NCBI GenBank assembly: GCA_949291365.1
Contig: CASEVJ010000008.1
Span: forward strand, 62,001 to 126,000
DNA from: an uncultured bacterium
Lineage (GTDB): Bacteria; Elusimicrobiota; Elusimicrobia; Elusimicrobiales; Elusimicrobiaceae
Length of the DNA stretch: 64,000 nt
Reading direction: 5' to 3'
Both the position numbers and the translations under genes were made by a program. The notes below the pieces were generated by a model. That model did no database searches. It was not told the DNA's origin and worked only from the letters and a program-made list of their open reading frames with translations. Numbering within the stretch: the first letter of the stretch is position 1; each line of letters opens with the position of its first letter. Positions 1 through 10,222 of this stretch are shown here, in pieces.

Positions 1-288
1 CCGCTTATTTTCCCGCTGGAAGTGATTAGCTTGCTTATCCGCGTGTGCGTATTGGCTATCCGTTTGTTTGCCAATATGCTTTCGGGGCACATGGTGCTGC
101 TTAGTTTGCTGCTGATTATTTTCATCATTGGCGGCATGAGCAAAATGGCCGGTACCGGCGCTGCCATTCCGGCCATGGGGCTTGAAATTTTTATGACGCT
201 TTTGGAGTTGTTGGTGGCATTTTTGCAGGCCTATGTATTTACGCTGTTGACGTCTATTTATGTAGGATTAGTCATTCATTCACATTAA
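1..288 (+). CDS. atpB: ATP synthase F0 subunit a, C-terminal part
   Basis: This is the 3' end of the gene for the membrane a subunit, which forms the ion half-channels beside the c-ring. The reading frame is open from base 1, so the gene begins outside the window. The visible 95 residues include the RLFANMLSGHM segment of the penultimate helix, whose arginine faces the c-ring carboxylate, followed by a hydrophobic last helix ending in IHSH. It lies 37 bp upstream of atpE and is the first visible gene of the atp operon. Identification is secure from the conserved arginine motif and from its position; the N-terminal helices cannot be seen. Confidence 0.95.
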   Translation, partial: PLIFPLEVISLLIRVCVLAIRLFANMLSGHMVLLSLLLIIFIIGGMSKMAGTGAAIPAMGLEIFMTLLELLVAFLQAYVFTLLTSIYVGLVIHSH

Positions 289-325
289 TTTAACGGGCGG
301 GACTGCCCGCCAAAGGAGAAAAAGT

Positions 326-553
326 ATGGAATTGGAAGTCTTGAAATTCATCGCTGCCGGTATCGGCGCCGGATTGACGGTTATTGGTGCTGCGTTGGGT
401 TTAGGTAAAATCGGTAATGCCGCTTTGGAAGGCACCGCCCGCCAGCCCGAAGCTGCCAACGCACTGCGCACGACCATGATTATCATCGCCGCGCTGTTGG
501 AAGGCGCTGCCATGTTGGGCTTGGTCATTTGTCTGTTGACGATGGTGATGTAA
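326..553 (+). CDS. atpE: ATP synthase F0 subunit c
   Basis: This 75-residue proteolipid is a hairpin of two membrane helices joined by the polar loop ARQPEA, the hallmark of c subunits. The ion-binding carboxylate is the glutamate in LLEGAAM on helix 2. The glutamine and serine/threonine partners that mark sodium-type rings such as that of Ilyobacter are not visible: a leucine stands before GKIGN on helix 1, and glycine-alanine follow the glutamate. I therefore infer a proton-coupled ring. An AGGAG ribosome binding site precedes the ATG. The gene sits between atpB and atpF in the normal order. Confidence 0.97.
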   Translation: MELEVLKFIAAGIGAGLTVIGAALGLGKIGNAALEGTARQPEAANALRTTMIIIAALLEGAAMLGLVICLLTMVM

Positions 554-571
554 TTTCCGTAAGAGGAAAGA

Positions 572-1081
572 ATGGATAAACTGTTAAATCCCGATTTCGG
601 GGTCATGGCGTTGACGATAGTCAACTTTTTGCTGTTGGTATGGCTTTTGCACAAATTTGCGTGGAAAGGGCTTATCGGCGCGTTGGAAAAGCGCGAACAG
701 CAAATAGCCGACGATAAAGCCGCCGCCGCCCAGGCCCGCCAGGAAGCGCAAGGGCTCAAGGCAGAGCTGGACGCGCGCCTGCAGCAAATAGCGCAAGAAG
801 CCGCCAAGAAAATGCAGGAAGCGGTGGCGCTGGGCAATGCGCAGAAAGAGCAGCTGCTGAGCGAAACCAAACAACAGGCCGAGCGGCTGCTGGAGCAGGC
901 CAAAGCGCAAATAGAGGCCGAAAAAAATCAAGCGCTTGCTGACGTGCGTGAGCAAGTGGTCAACACCGCGCTTTTAGCCGCGGTCAAGATTACGCAGCAG
1001 CAGGTAAACGCCCAGACGGCCCAACAGGCCGTGGACGAAGTGCTGCGTGAGGTAAGCGGGCAGGAATCCGCCCGCGCGTAA
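572..1081 (+). CDS. atpF: ATP synthase F0 subunit b (peripheral stalk)
   Basis: This 169-residue protein has one N-terminal membrane helix (about residues 13-31) followed by a long charged Ala/Gln/Glu/Lys-rich coiled coil. That is the architecture of the b subunit, which holds the F1 head static relative to subunit a. The QQIADDKAAA stretch after the membrane helix is typical of the family, and the length is normal. It is preceded by an AGAGGAAAG ribosome binding site, and atpH starts 6 bp after its stop. Only one b-type gene is visible, so the stalk is probably a homodimer; a b' gene upstream of the window cannot be excluded. Confidence 0.96.
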   Translation: MDKLLNPDFGVMALTIVNFLLLVWLLHKFAWKGLIGALEKREQQIADDKAAAAQARQEAQGLKAELDARLQQIAQEAAKKMQEAVALGNAQKEQLLSETKQQAERLLEQAKAQIEAEKNQALADVREQVVNTALLAAVKITQQQVNAQTAQQAVDEVLREVSGQESARA

Positions 1082-1087
1082 AACAGT

Positions 1088-1615
1088 ATGAAAAGTGCAG
1101 ACCGTATTTTAGCCCGGCGTTATGCCCGCGCTTTTGACGCTTTAAGCCAAGACGGCACAGAAGCCGCGGCGCGCTTTGAGGCGCTGCAGCAGGCCGCCCA
1201 GGCCTTGCATGCGGTGCGCGCCTATATGCAGGATCCGGCGGTATCTTCGGCGGAGAAATCCGCTTGGGTTTGCCAGCTGTTGCAGGGGGATAAGGTTGTG
1301 TCGGGTTTTGTCTGCGCTTTGGTGCAGGCCAAGCGGTATTATTTACTGGACTGCTGTGTGGAAGAGGCCGGGCAGCTGCTGGACGCGCGGTTGGGCCGCG
1401 TGCGCGCCCGGGTGCGGACGGCGTTTGCACTCTCTGATGAACAGAAGCGGCGGGTGGAAGAAGCCCTGGGCCGTTTCAGCGGCAAACAAGCGTGCGTCCA
1501 ATACCAAACAGACCCTGCCCTGCTGGGCGGTTTGCGCGCGCAGCTGGGCGATGTGCTTATAGACGGCACGCTGAAAAGACAATTTGAAAAATTAAAACAA
1601 GAATTAACCAAATAA
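1088..1615 (+). CDS. atpH: ATP synthase F1 subunit delta
   Basis: This 175-residue protein (OSCP/delta family) connects the top of the alpha3beta3 head to the b-subunit stalk. The start [13 protein letters not shown] resembles the conserved YAxAL motif of the N-terminal helical bundle. The C-terminal part carries the family signature of the type [20 protein letters not shown] followed by [12 protein letters not shown]. It lies 6 bp after atpF and 10 bp before atpA, consistent with translational coupling in a single transcript. Sequence conservation is low, as usual for delta, but the C-terminal signature and position make the call firm. Confidence 0.95.
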   Translation: MKSADRILARRYARAFDALSQDGTEAAARFEALQQAAQALHAVRAYMQDPAVSSAEKSAWVCQLLQGDKVVSGFVCALVQAKRYYLLDCCVEEAGQLLDARLGRVRARVRTAFALSDEQKRRVEEALGRFSGKQACVQYQTDPALLGGLRAQLGDVLIDGTLKRQFEKLKQELTK

Positions 1616-1625
1616 CGGTGCAAAT

Positions 1626-3149
1626 ATGGCAATCAGACCGGAAGAAATAACAAGCATTATTAAAGAGAAAATAGAAAATTTTCAGACCAAAGCGGACTTG
1701 AGTGAAGTTGGCACCGTCATTCAAGTCGGCGACGGCATCGCCCGCGTATACGGGTTGAACCAGGTAAAGGCCTCTGAATTGGTGGACTTTGGCCATGGTG
1801 TTAAAGGCATGGCCATGAACTTGGAATACGACAACGTCGGCTGTGTGCTGATGGGGTCGGACGATTTGGTGCAGGAAGGCGGCACCGTCAAACGCACGGG
1901 CGAAGTAATCAGCGTGCCCGTGGGAGAAGGAATCATTGGCCGGGTGGTAGATCCGCTGGGCCGGCCCTTGGACGGAAAGGGTGAAATCAAAACCGATAAA
2001 AACATGCCGCTGGACATCGTCGCCCCGGGCATCGTGGAACGCCAGCCCGTTAAACAGCCGCTGCAAACCGGCCTGAAAGCCATAGACGCCTTGGTGCCTA
2101 TCGGCAAAGGCCAGCGCGAGCTGATTATCGGAGACCGCCAAACCGGCAAAACCGCCATTGCCATAGACGCTATTATTAACCAAAAGAATTTGCCGGCCGA
2201 CCAGCGCTGTCTGTGCATTTATGTAGCCATTGGGCAAAAAAACAGCACCGTAGCCCAAGTGGTGCAAACGCTGACGGACTTTGGGGCCATGGAATACACC
2301 ACCGTCGTAGCCGCCACCGCGGCAGACCCTGCCTCTATGCTTTATATCGCGCCGTACGCCGGCTGCGCTATCGGCGAATATTTTATGTGGAAAGGCAAAG
2401 ACGTGCTGATTGTGTATGACGATTTGTCCAAGCATGCCCAGGCCTACCGCCAGATGTCTTTATTGCTGCGCCGCCCGCCCGGCCGCGAAGCGTACCCCGG
2501 CGATGTGTTTTATTTGCACTCCCGCTTATTGGAACGCGCCTGCAAACTCTCTAACGAAAACGGCGGCGGCTCTTTAACCGCTCTTCCGATTATTGAAACG
2601 CAGGCCAACGACGTGTCCGCCTATATTCCGACCAACGTTATTTCCATTACGGACGGACAGATTTATTTGGAAAGCAGTTTGTTTTTAAGCGGCGTTAAAC
2701 CGGCTGTCAACGTGGGGCTTTCCGTCTCGCGTGTAGGCGGTTCGGCCCAGCGCAAAACCATGCGCAAAGTGGCCGGTACCTTGCGTATTGATATGTCGCA
2801 GTATCAGGAGCTGGAAGGGTTTGCCCAGTTCGGTTCGGAGCTGGATAAAGAGTCCCAGCGCCAAATTGAACGCGGCAAACGCATGAAAGAGCTGCTCAAG
2901 CAAGACCAATATAAGCCCATGCGCCTGTGCCAGGAAGTGTTGGCCCTGTATGCCGGCGTAAACGGATATACCGACGATATCACGGTAGAACAGGTGCGCT
3001 CCTATGAAGCGCAGCTGATTGCCTGGGCCGGCACCCAGAAAAAAGAGCTGATGGAAGAGCTGGACGCGGCCACGGAACTGACCGACGACTTAGCCCGCAA
3101 AATCAGCAGTGCACTTGATGAGTTTAAAACTATTTTTAACGGTAAATAA
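1626..3149 (+). CDS. atpA: ATP synthase F1 subunit alpha
   Basis: This 507-residue protein is the non-catalytic nucleotide-binding subunit of the F1 head. The Walker A motif GDRQTGKT is at about residue 169. The beta-barrel domain begins near [17 protein letters not shown], and [23 protein letters not shown] contains the conserved alpha signature. Length and domain order are normal. It is followed 12 bp later by an epimerase gene rather than atpG, an unexpected interruption of the usual atpA-atpG-atpD order. The ATG at 1626 gives the standard N-terminus beginning IRPEEI. Confidence 0.98.
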   Translation: MAIRPEEITSIIKEKIENFQTKADLSEVGTVIQVGDGIARVYGLNQVKASELVDFGHGVKGMAMNLEYDNVGCVLMGSDDLVQEGGTVKRTGEVISVPVGEGIIGRVVDPLGRPLDGKGEIKTDKNMPLDIVAPGIVERQPVKQPLQTGLKAIDALVPIGKGQRELIIGDRQTGKTAIAIDAIINQKNLPADQRCLCIYVAIGQKNSTVAQVVQTLTDFGAMEYTTVVAATAADPASMLYIAPYAGCAIGEYFMWKGKDVLIVYDDLSKHAQAYRQMSLLLRRPPGREAYPGDVFYLHSRLLERACKLSNENGGGSLTALPIIETQANDVSAYIPTNVISITDGQIYLESSLFLSGVKPAVNVGLSVSRVGGSAQRKTMRKVAGTLRIDMSQYQELEGFAQFGSELDKESQRQIERGKRMKELLKQDQYKPMRLCQEVLALYAGVNGYTDDITVEQVRSYEAQLIAWAGTQKKELMEELDAATELTDDLARKISSALDEFKTIFNGK

Positions 3150-3161
3150 GGAGACAAGACC

Positions 3162-4091
3162 ATGGACGGAAAGAAAAAATATTTAGTCACCGGCGGCGCC
3201 GGATTTATCGGCAGCAACATCGCCAAAACGCTGGAAGCCCAAGGCCATGAAGTAACCGTAATGGACGACTTTTCCAAGAACGGCCACTTTAAAAATCTCA
3301 TTGGTTTTAAAGGGGACGTTATTGCCGGAGATTTGTTTAATTATTTGCCGGAGAACGATTATTTTGACGCTATTTTCCACGAAGCTGCCATCACGGATAC
3401 GACGGTTATGGATCAAAAACTGATGATGGAGCAAAATGTGGAAGCGTTCCGTAATTTGCTTAACTATGCGGCAGAAAATGAAATCCCCAAAGTGATTTAC
3501 GCTTCTTCCGCCGCTACGTACGGAAATGGCGCCGTGCCGATGAAAGAATCCCAGCCGACCCACCCGGAAAACGTGTACGGATTTTCCAAAGTTATTGATG
3601 ACAATGTGGCCCGCATGTTCAGCCACGACCACCAGGATATGAAAATTATAGGGCTGCGCTATTTCAACGTGTTTGGCCCTGGCGAAGATTTCAAAGGCAA
3701 AATGGCCAGCATGGTCTATCAGCTTTATAATCAAATGAAAGCCGGCAACCGCCCCCGCGTGTTTAAATACGGCGAACAAATGCGCGATTTCGTATACGTC
3801 AAAGACGTGGTCAAGGCCAACCTGTGTGCCCTGCAAAACGGCAAAGAAACCGCCGTCTATAACTGTGCCACCGGCATCGCCCGCAGTTACAACGACGTCA
3901 TTAAATGCTTAAACCATGAGCTGGGCACCAACCTGGAGCCGGAATATATTGACAATCCCTATCCGTTCTTCCAAAACAAAACGGAAGCGGACATGAATTT
4001 GGCCTGGGAAAAAATCGGCTATAAGCCCGACTATACGCTGGAAACGGCTATTGCCGACTATGTAGCTGTTTTGGAAGGAAAGAATAAATAA
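3162..4091 (+). CDS. HldD-like NAD-dependent sugar epimerase
   Basis: This 309-residue short-chain dehydrogenase/epimerase has an N-terminal Rossmann motif TGGAGFIGSN, the SSAATYG strand and the catalytic YxxxK in YGFSK. Segments such as RYFNVFGPGE, KMASMVYQLYNQ and MRDFVYVKDVV closely resemble ADP-L-glycero-D-manno-heptose 6-epimerase (HldD/RfaD), which supplies heptose for LPS core or glycoproteins; a related UDP-sugar epimerase cannot be excluded. The start has a strong GGAGA ribosome binding site 12 bp after atpA. It lies co-directionally inside the ATP synthase operon, 9 bp before atpG, so it is very probably co-transcribed with it. No frame damage is visible. The functional link to ATP synthase is unknown. 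Confidence 0.85.
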   Translation: MDGKKKYLVTGGAGFIGSNIAKTLEAQGHEVTVMDDFSKNGHFKNLIGFKGDVIAGDLFNYLPENDYFDAIFHEAAITDTTVMDQKLMMEQNVEAFRNLLNYAAENEIPKVIYASSAATYGNGAVPMKESQPTHPENVYGFSKVIDDNVARMFSHDHQDMKIIGLRYFNVFGPGEDFKGKMASMVYQLYNQMKAGNRPRVFKYGEQMRDFVYVKDVVKANLCALQNGKETAVYNCATGIARSYNDVIKCLNHELGTNLEPEYIDNPYPFFQNKTEADMNLAWEKIGYKPDYTLETAIADYVAVLEGKNK

Positions 4092-4100
4092 GGACTTGGT

Positions 4101-6453
<2,353 letters not shown>

Positions 6454-6456
6454 TGT

Positions 6457-6870
6457 ATGGCAAAAACGCTTTATCTAAACCTGGTTACCCCTCAAAAGCA
6501 GCTGCTGGACAGCGTAGCGGTGGATTCTGTTGTGCTGCCAGCGGCAGCAGGGGAGCTAGGTGTGTTGCCGGGCCATTTGCCGATGATTGTGCAGCTGGGA
6601 TATGGCTCGCTGCGCTATAAAGTAAACGGCAAAGAAGAAGAATTTGCCGTATTGGGCGGACTGGCTGAAATTTTGCGCGAGAGCGTGAATGTATTTGCCG
6701 AAGGGGCGGATTTGGCTGATGAAATTGATGAAGAAGCGGAAAAACAGAAAATTAAAAAAGCCAAAGAGTCGCTCTCCAGCAAAGACGCGGATATTGACTT
6801 TGAACTGGCGGAACTGGAAATCAAGCAGGCCATTGCCCGCATGAAAGTCAAAAAACATCACCGTCAGTGA
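6457..6870 (+). CDS. atpC: ATP synthase F1 subunit epsilon
   Basis: This 137-residue protein binds the foot of gamma and can inhibit ATP hydrolysis. The N-terminal beta-sandwich shows VTPQKQLLDSVAVDSVVLPAAAGELGVLPGH, close to the family signature. The C-terminal part is charged and helical (DEEAEKQKIKKAKESL). It is the last gene of the atp operon, and a strong intrinsic terminator begins 25 bp after its stop. Confidence 0.95.
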   Translation: MAKTLYLNLVTPQKQLLDSVAVDSVVLPAAAGELGVLPGHLPMIVQLGYGSLRYKVNGKEEEFAVLGGLAEILRESVNVFAEGADLADEIDEEAEKQKIKKAKESLSSKDADIDFELAELEIKQAIARMKVKKHHRQ

Positions 6871-6895
6871 CGGCTCTGTTGTATTTGTTTGTATG

Positions 6896-6924
6896 CCGCG
6901 CCGGTTATCCGGCGCGGTTTTTTT
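6896..6924 (+). terminator. Intrinsic terminator of the atp operon
   Basis: A perfect 9-bp stem CCGCGCCGG/CCGGCGCGG with a TTAT loop is followed directly by seven thymidines. It stands 25 bp after the atpC stop, so it should end the ATP synthase transcript. Confidence 0.93.
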
Positions 6925-7249
6925 GTGTACGGCCCTGGTGGGGTGGGCATTTTGCCAGGATTAACTTTTCCGGTTGGTCAGAGGAGTTGGCACGAACCTT
7001 TCCGGTTCATCGGAAGTTATGTTGGTATCAAATGTTCTTGCCGAAAGCTGGCAATTGCGGCCGGCTCGCAAGGCATTTTCCGGCGGTGTCTTTTTGGGTT
7101 AAAGAAGGGCTGTGGTTACGGCTGGCATGCAGGAGCGTCCTTTCCTGCCGCGGTTTTCTTCGTCCCGTCTGCGCGTGCTGCCGGCAGCTGGCTGCAGTGC
7201 CGCGGGCAGGGGTTGAGCGTGGGGCAGTTAATAAGTAAAAACACATTCG
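6925..7249. other. Gene-free stretch between atpC and the sugar kinase
   Basis: This 325-bp stretch follows the atp terminator. It has open frames on both strands, but none shows a ribosome binding site, a recognisable domain or a plausible protein composition. A weak CCTGG...CCAGG inverted repeat lies near 6938-6960. I see no RNA gene or mobile element. It may be 5' leader, decayed sequence or an unrecognised RNA. Confidence 0.5.
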
Positions 7250-7278
7250 TTGCCTATAAAAGGCAATTTTTATATAAC
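7250..7278 (+). promoter_or_regulatory. Promoter of the fructokinase-permease operon with a palindrome
   Basis: TTGCCT (7250-7255) and TATAAC (7273-7278) are separated by 17 bp, a good sigma70-type promoter. A perfect inverted repeat TGCCT-ATAAA-AGGCA (7251-7265) overlaps the -35 box and spacer, the position expected for a repressor operator. A GGAG ribosome binding site follows, just before the ATG at 7304. Confidence 0.6.
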
Positions 7279-7303
7279 ATAAAAAACGCGTACAGGAGTT
7301 TCT

Positions 7304-8158
7304 ATGAAGAACAAACCTTTTGTCGTTGGTGTGGGAGAGCTGCTGTGGGATATGCTGCCTTCCGGCAAGCGGGCAGGCGGCGCTCCCATTAATTTTGTCT
7401 ATCATGCCGCGCAGCTGGGGGCGGAAGGATACGCCGTTAGCGCGGTGGGAGAGGACGCCTTGGGAGAGGAAATTTTACAAGAGTTGGATAAAGCGGGTAT
7501 CCGCCACCAAATAGAAAAACTGCCTTATCCCACAGGCACCGTGCAGGTGCGGCTGCAAGATGGTATACCGGACTATACGATTGTGGAAAATGTGGCCTGG
7601 GATCATATCCCGCTTACGCCGGCCAGTGTGGAGCTGATGAAAGAGGCGGATTGTGTTTGCTTTGGCTCCTTGGCGTTGCGCCATGCCGATTCCCGCCAAA
7701 CCATAGAAACGCTGTTGGACGCCGCTCCCAAAGCGGCTTTGCGTTTTTTTGATATCAATTTACGCCAGCAATATTACAGCAAAGAGCTGATAGAGCAGCT
7801 GCTGCGGCGGGCGAATGTGTTTAAATTTAACGATGAGGAAATCCAGGTCTTGCGCAGCATGTTTTCCCTGCAGGGCACAGACGATGACGTGTGCAGGGAT
7901 TTATTGGAGCGGTTTAATTTGCGCTATGTGGTGTTTACAGCCGGGGATAAATACAGCGCGGTGTACGCCCCCGGCGAAAAATCCTTTTTCCCTACGCCGC
8001 GGGTGCAGGTAGCCGATACCGTGGGCGCGGGGGACAGCTTTTCCGGCTCGTTTGTTTACCATATTTTAATGGGAAAAAATATCAAAGACGCACATGAAGC
8101 CGCCGTCAAAACCGCGGCGTTTGTGTGCACCCAGCCCGGGGCTTGGCCGGCTTATTAA
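7304..8158 (+). CDS. PfkB-family sugar kinase, probable fructokinase
   Basis: This 284-residue ribokinase-superfamily protein should phosphorylate a sugar with ATP. The N-terminal GVGELLWDMLPSGKRAGGAPINFVYHAAQLG holds the substrate-binding glycine-rich motif, and DTVGAGDSFSG near residue 240 is the PfkB signature with the catalytic aspartate. Its shape matches fructokinases found beside sugar MFS permeases. The ATG is supported by an AGGAG site. It is followed 14 bp later by the permease, so uptake and phosphorylation are likely coupled. Fructose is an inference; a related hexose is possible. Confidence 0.85.
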   Translation: MKNKPFVVGVGELLWDMLPSGKRAGGAPINFVYHAAQLGAEGYAVSAVGEDALGEEILQELDKAGIRHQIEKLPYPTGTVQVRLQDGIPDYTIVENVAWDHIPLTPASVELMKEADCVCFGSLALRHADSRQTIETLLDAAPKAALRFFDINLRQQYYSKELIEQLLRRANVFKFNDEEIQVLRSMFSLQGTDDDVCRDLLERFNLRYVVFTAGDKYSAVYAPGEKSFFPTPRVQVADTVGAGDSFSGSFVYHILMGKNIKDAHEAAVKTAAFVCTQPGAWPAY

Positions 8159-8172
8159 ACAAAGGAAAGCGT

Positions 8173-9339
8173 ATGCAAACAGAAAAACAGAATACGTCTC
8201 TAATCATGCAATTAATTCCGGTGATGCTGGCGTTTTTTGCAATGAGTTTTGTAGATTCCGTGGGAACAGCGACCAATTACGTCAAAGAAAGTTTTCACTT
8301 GTCCAACACGTTGGCTAATTTATGCCCGTCCATGGTTTTCTTTTGGTTTTTGGTATGCTCGGTGCCTACGGGTATGCTGATGAATAAAATCGGACGGCGC
8401 AAAACGGTGTTAATCAGCTTGGCGCTGACGCTGGCGGCGCTGGTGACGCCGCTGCTGTACTATCATTTTGCCACGATGATGCTGGCATTTGCCTTTTTGG
8501 GTATTGGCAACGCCGTGATGCAGGTGTCATTAAACCCGCTGGTATCTAATATGGTCAGCGGTGAAAAACTGGCCAGCTTTATGACTTTTGGGCAGTTTGT
8601 CAAAGCCATTGGCTCTTTTATTGCGCCCATTTTGGCGGCGTGGTTTGCGGCTACATACCATAACTGGACGCTCATGTATGCGGTGTTTGCGGCAGAGGCG
8701 GTGGTTGCGTTGGTTTGGCTGGGGCGCACCCCTATCCGGGAGGAAGAAGTAAGCGGCAAGATGACGGGCTTTAAAGAGGCCTTCTCTTTACTGGGCGATG
8801 GCATGATTTTGCTGTGTTTTATTGGAATTATGTGCCATGTGGGGCTGGACGTGGGCACCAATACAGCCGCCCCGCAAATTTTAATGGAGCGGCTGGGCTG
8901 GCCGCTTTCCAAAGCGATTTATGCCACCAGCATTTATTTTATGTTCCGCACGATAGGATGTTTTTTGGGGGCGTTTTTGCTGGCTAAAATAGCGGCTAAA
9001 AAAATATTCTTTGTCAGCGTGTTGTGCATGCTGGCGGCGATGTGCGGGCTGCTGTTTTTGCACAGCCAATGGTTTTTATATGCGAGTATTGCACTGATTG
9101 GGCTGGGCAATTCCAACATTTTCCCCATTATCTTTTCCCAGGCACTGCTGTATAAACCGGAAAAGAAAAATGAAGTCTCCGGGCTGATGATAATGGGACT
9201 CATCGGCGGGACGGTGTTCCCGTTGCTGATGGGTTTTGCCGCCGATGCTTGCGGCAGCCAGCTTGGCTCTGTGGCGATTATGACGGCGGCGGTGGCGTAT
9301 TTGTTGGCTTTGTGCCAAAAAATACGGCCCGTTGCATAA
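8173..9339 (+). CDS. MFS sugar permease
   Basis: This 388-residue protein has about 12 predicted membrane segments and resembles the FucP/GlcP-like branch of major facilitator sugar permeases. I place the start at 8173, where AAAGGAAAG precedes ATG, rather than at an earlier in-frame ATG that lies inside the kinase gene. MNKIGRRK between helices 2 and 3 is the expected MFS loop A motif. Adjacency to a fructokinase-like gene suggests proton-coupled uptake of fructose or a similar hexose. The substrate cannot be read from the sequence. Confidence 0.83.
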   Translation: MQTEKQNTSLIMQLIPVMLAFFAMSFVDSVGTATNYVKESFHLSNTLANLCPSMVFFWFLVCSVPTGMLMNKIGRRKTVLISLALTLAALVTPLLYYHFATMMLAFAFLGIGNAVMQVSLNPLVSNMVSGEKLASFMTFGQFVKAIGSFIAPILAAWFAATYHNWTLMYAVFAAEAVVALVWLGRTPIREEEVSGKMTGFKEAFSLLGDGMILLCFIGIMCHVGLDVGTNTAAPQILMERLGWPLSKAIYATSIYFMFRTIGCFLGAFLLAKIAAKKIFFVSVLCMLAAMCGLLFLHSQWFLYASIALIGLGNSNIFPIIFSQALLYKPEKKNEVSGLMIMGLIGGTVFPLLMGFAADACGSQLGSVAIMTAAVAYLLALCQKIRPVA

Positions 9340-9412
9340 CCTTTTTGCGGGTTTTCTTCGAAAGGGGAAAGTGCTTTTTTGATAAAATAGAAAACAAAAA
9401 CAGGAGACTGCT

Positions 9413-10222
9413 ATGCGTAATGTAACAAGCATTAATTTTGACGGCAAAAAAATACTATGGGTAATCATTGCTTTGGCTGTAGTGCTGGTGGCCATGGGGT
9501 CTTATTTTACCGTCCCCGCCGGCAGTGTGGCTGTTAAGCTGCGCTTTGGCAAAATTGTGGGTTCTTATACGGAAGGGTTGCACTTGAAATTACCGCTGGT
9601 GGATACGGTGGAAAAGTTTTCCGTCCGTATTAAAAAAGATTCTTTTGAGACGGAGGCCTTCTCCAAAGATTTGCAGAGCGTCGGGCTGACGCTGGCTATC
9701 AACCACCGCATTTTGCCGGAAACGATTATTTCCGTGTACCGCAATTTGGGGCCGGACTATACCAATACGGTACTCCGCCCGGCGGTGGAAGAATGGACAA
9801 AAGCCGTATTGGCCAAATATTCGGCTGAAAGCGTCATTTCCAACCGCGTGCAGGTGGCCAAGGAATTGGACGAAATTTTGAAAGAGAAAATGGCGGAAAA
9901 ACAGGTAGTCATCTCCGATGTGGCCATTACCAATTTTGAGTTTTCCCCGCAGTTTTTAAAAGCGGTGGAAGAAAAACAAATTGCAGAACAGGAAGCCAAA
10001 CGCGCCACCAATTTGGTGGAAAAAGTGAAAAAAGAGGCGGAACAAAAAATCCTGCAGGCCCAGGCGGAAGCGCAGTCTTTGCGTTTGCAGCGGGAAGTGG
10101 TGTCGGACAATTTAATCCGTCTGCGTCAGGTGGAAGCGCAGCTGAAAGCCATTGAAAAATGGGACGGCCGCATGCCTACCTATATGGCCGGGGATCAAAT
10201 GCCTTTTGTCATGGCAAAATAA
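9413..10222 (+). CDS. SPFH/Band 7 (prohibitin-like) membrane protein
   Basis: This 269-residue protein has one N-terminal membrane helix (about residues 15-35). An SPFH/Band 7 domain follows (VPAGSVAVKLRFGKIVGSYTEG onward), then a long Glu/Gln/Ala coiled coil (EEKQIAEQEAKRATNL). Such proteins form large ring assemblies that organise membrane domains or regulate FtsH-type proteases; HflC, HflK and prohibitins are relatives. A CAGGAGA ribosome binding site precedes the ATG. Its TAA overlaps the ATG of the Sel1-repeat gene by one base, so the two are probably translated together. Confidence 0.88.
   Translation: MRNVTSINFDGKKILWVIIALAVVLVAMGSYFTVPAGSVAVKLRFGKIVGSYTEGLHLKLPLVDTVEKFSVRIKKDSFETEAFSKDLQSVGLTLAINHRILPETIISVYRNLGPDYTNTVLRPAVEEWTKAVLAKYSAESVISNRVQVAKELDEILKEKMAEKQVVISDVAITNFEFSPQFLKAVEEKQIAEQEAKRATNLVEKVKKEAEQKILQAQAEAQSLRLQREVVSDNLIRLRQVEAQLKAIEKWDGRMPTYMAGDQMPFVMAK

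Noticed and set aside
6889..7392. A 167-codon forward open frame overlapping the atp terminator and the kinase start
   Set aside because: It begins in the terminator hairpin, has no ribosome binding site or known domain, and runs into the kinase gene in another frame.
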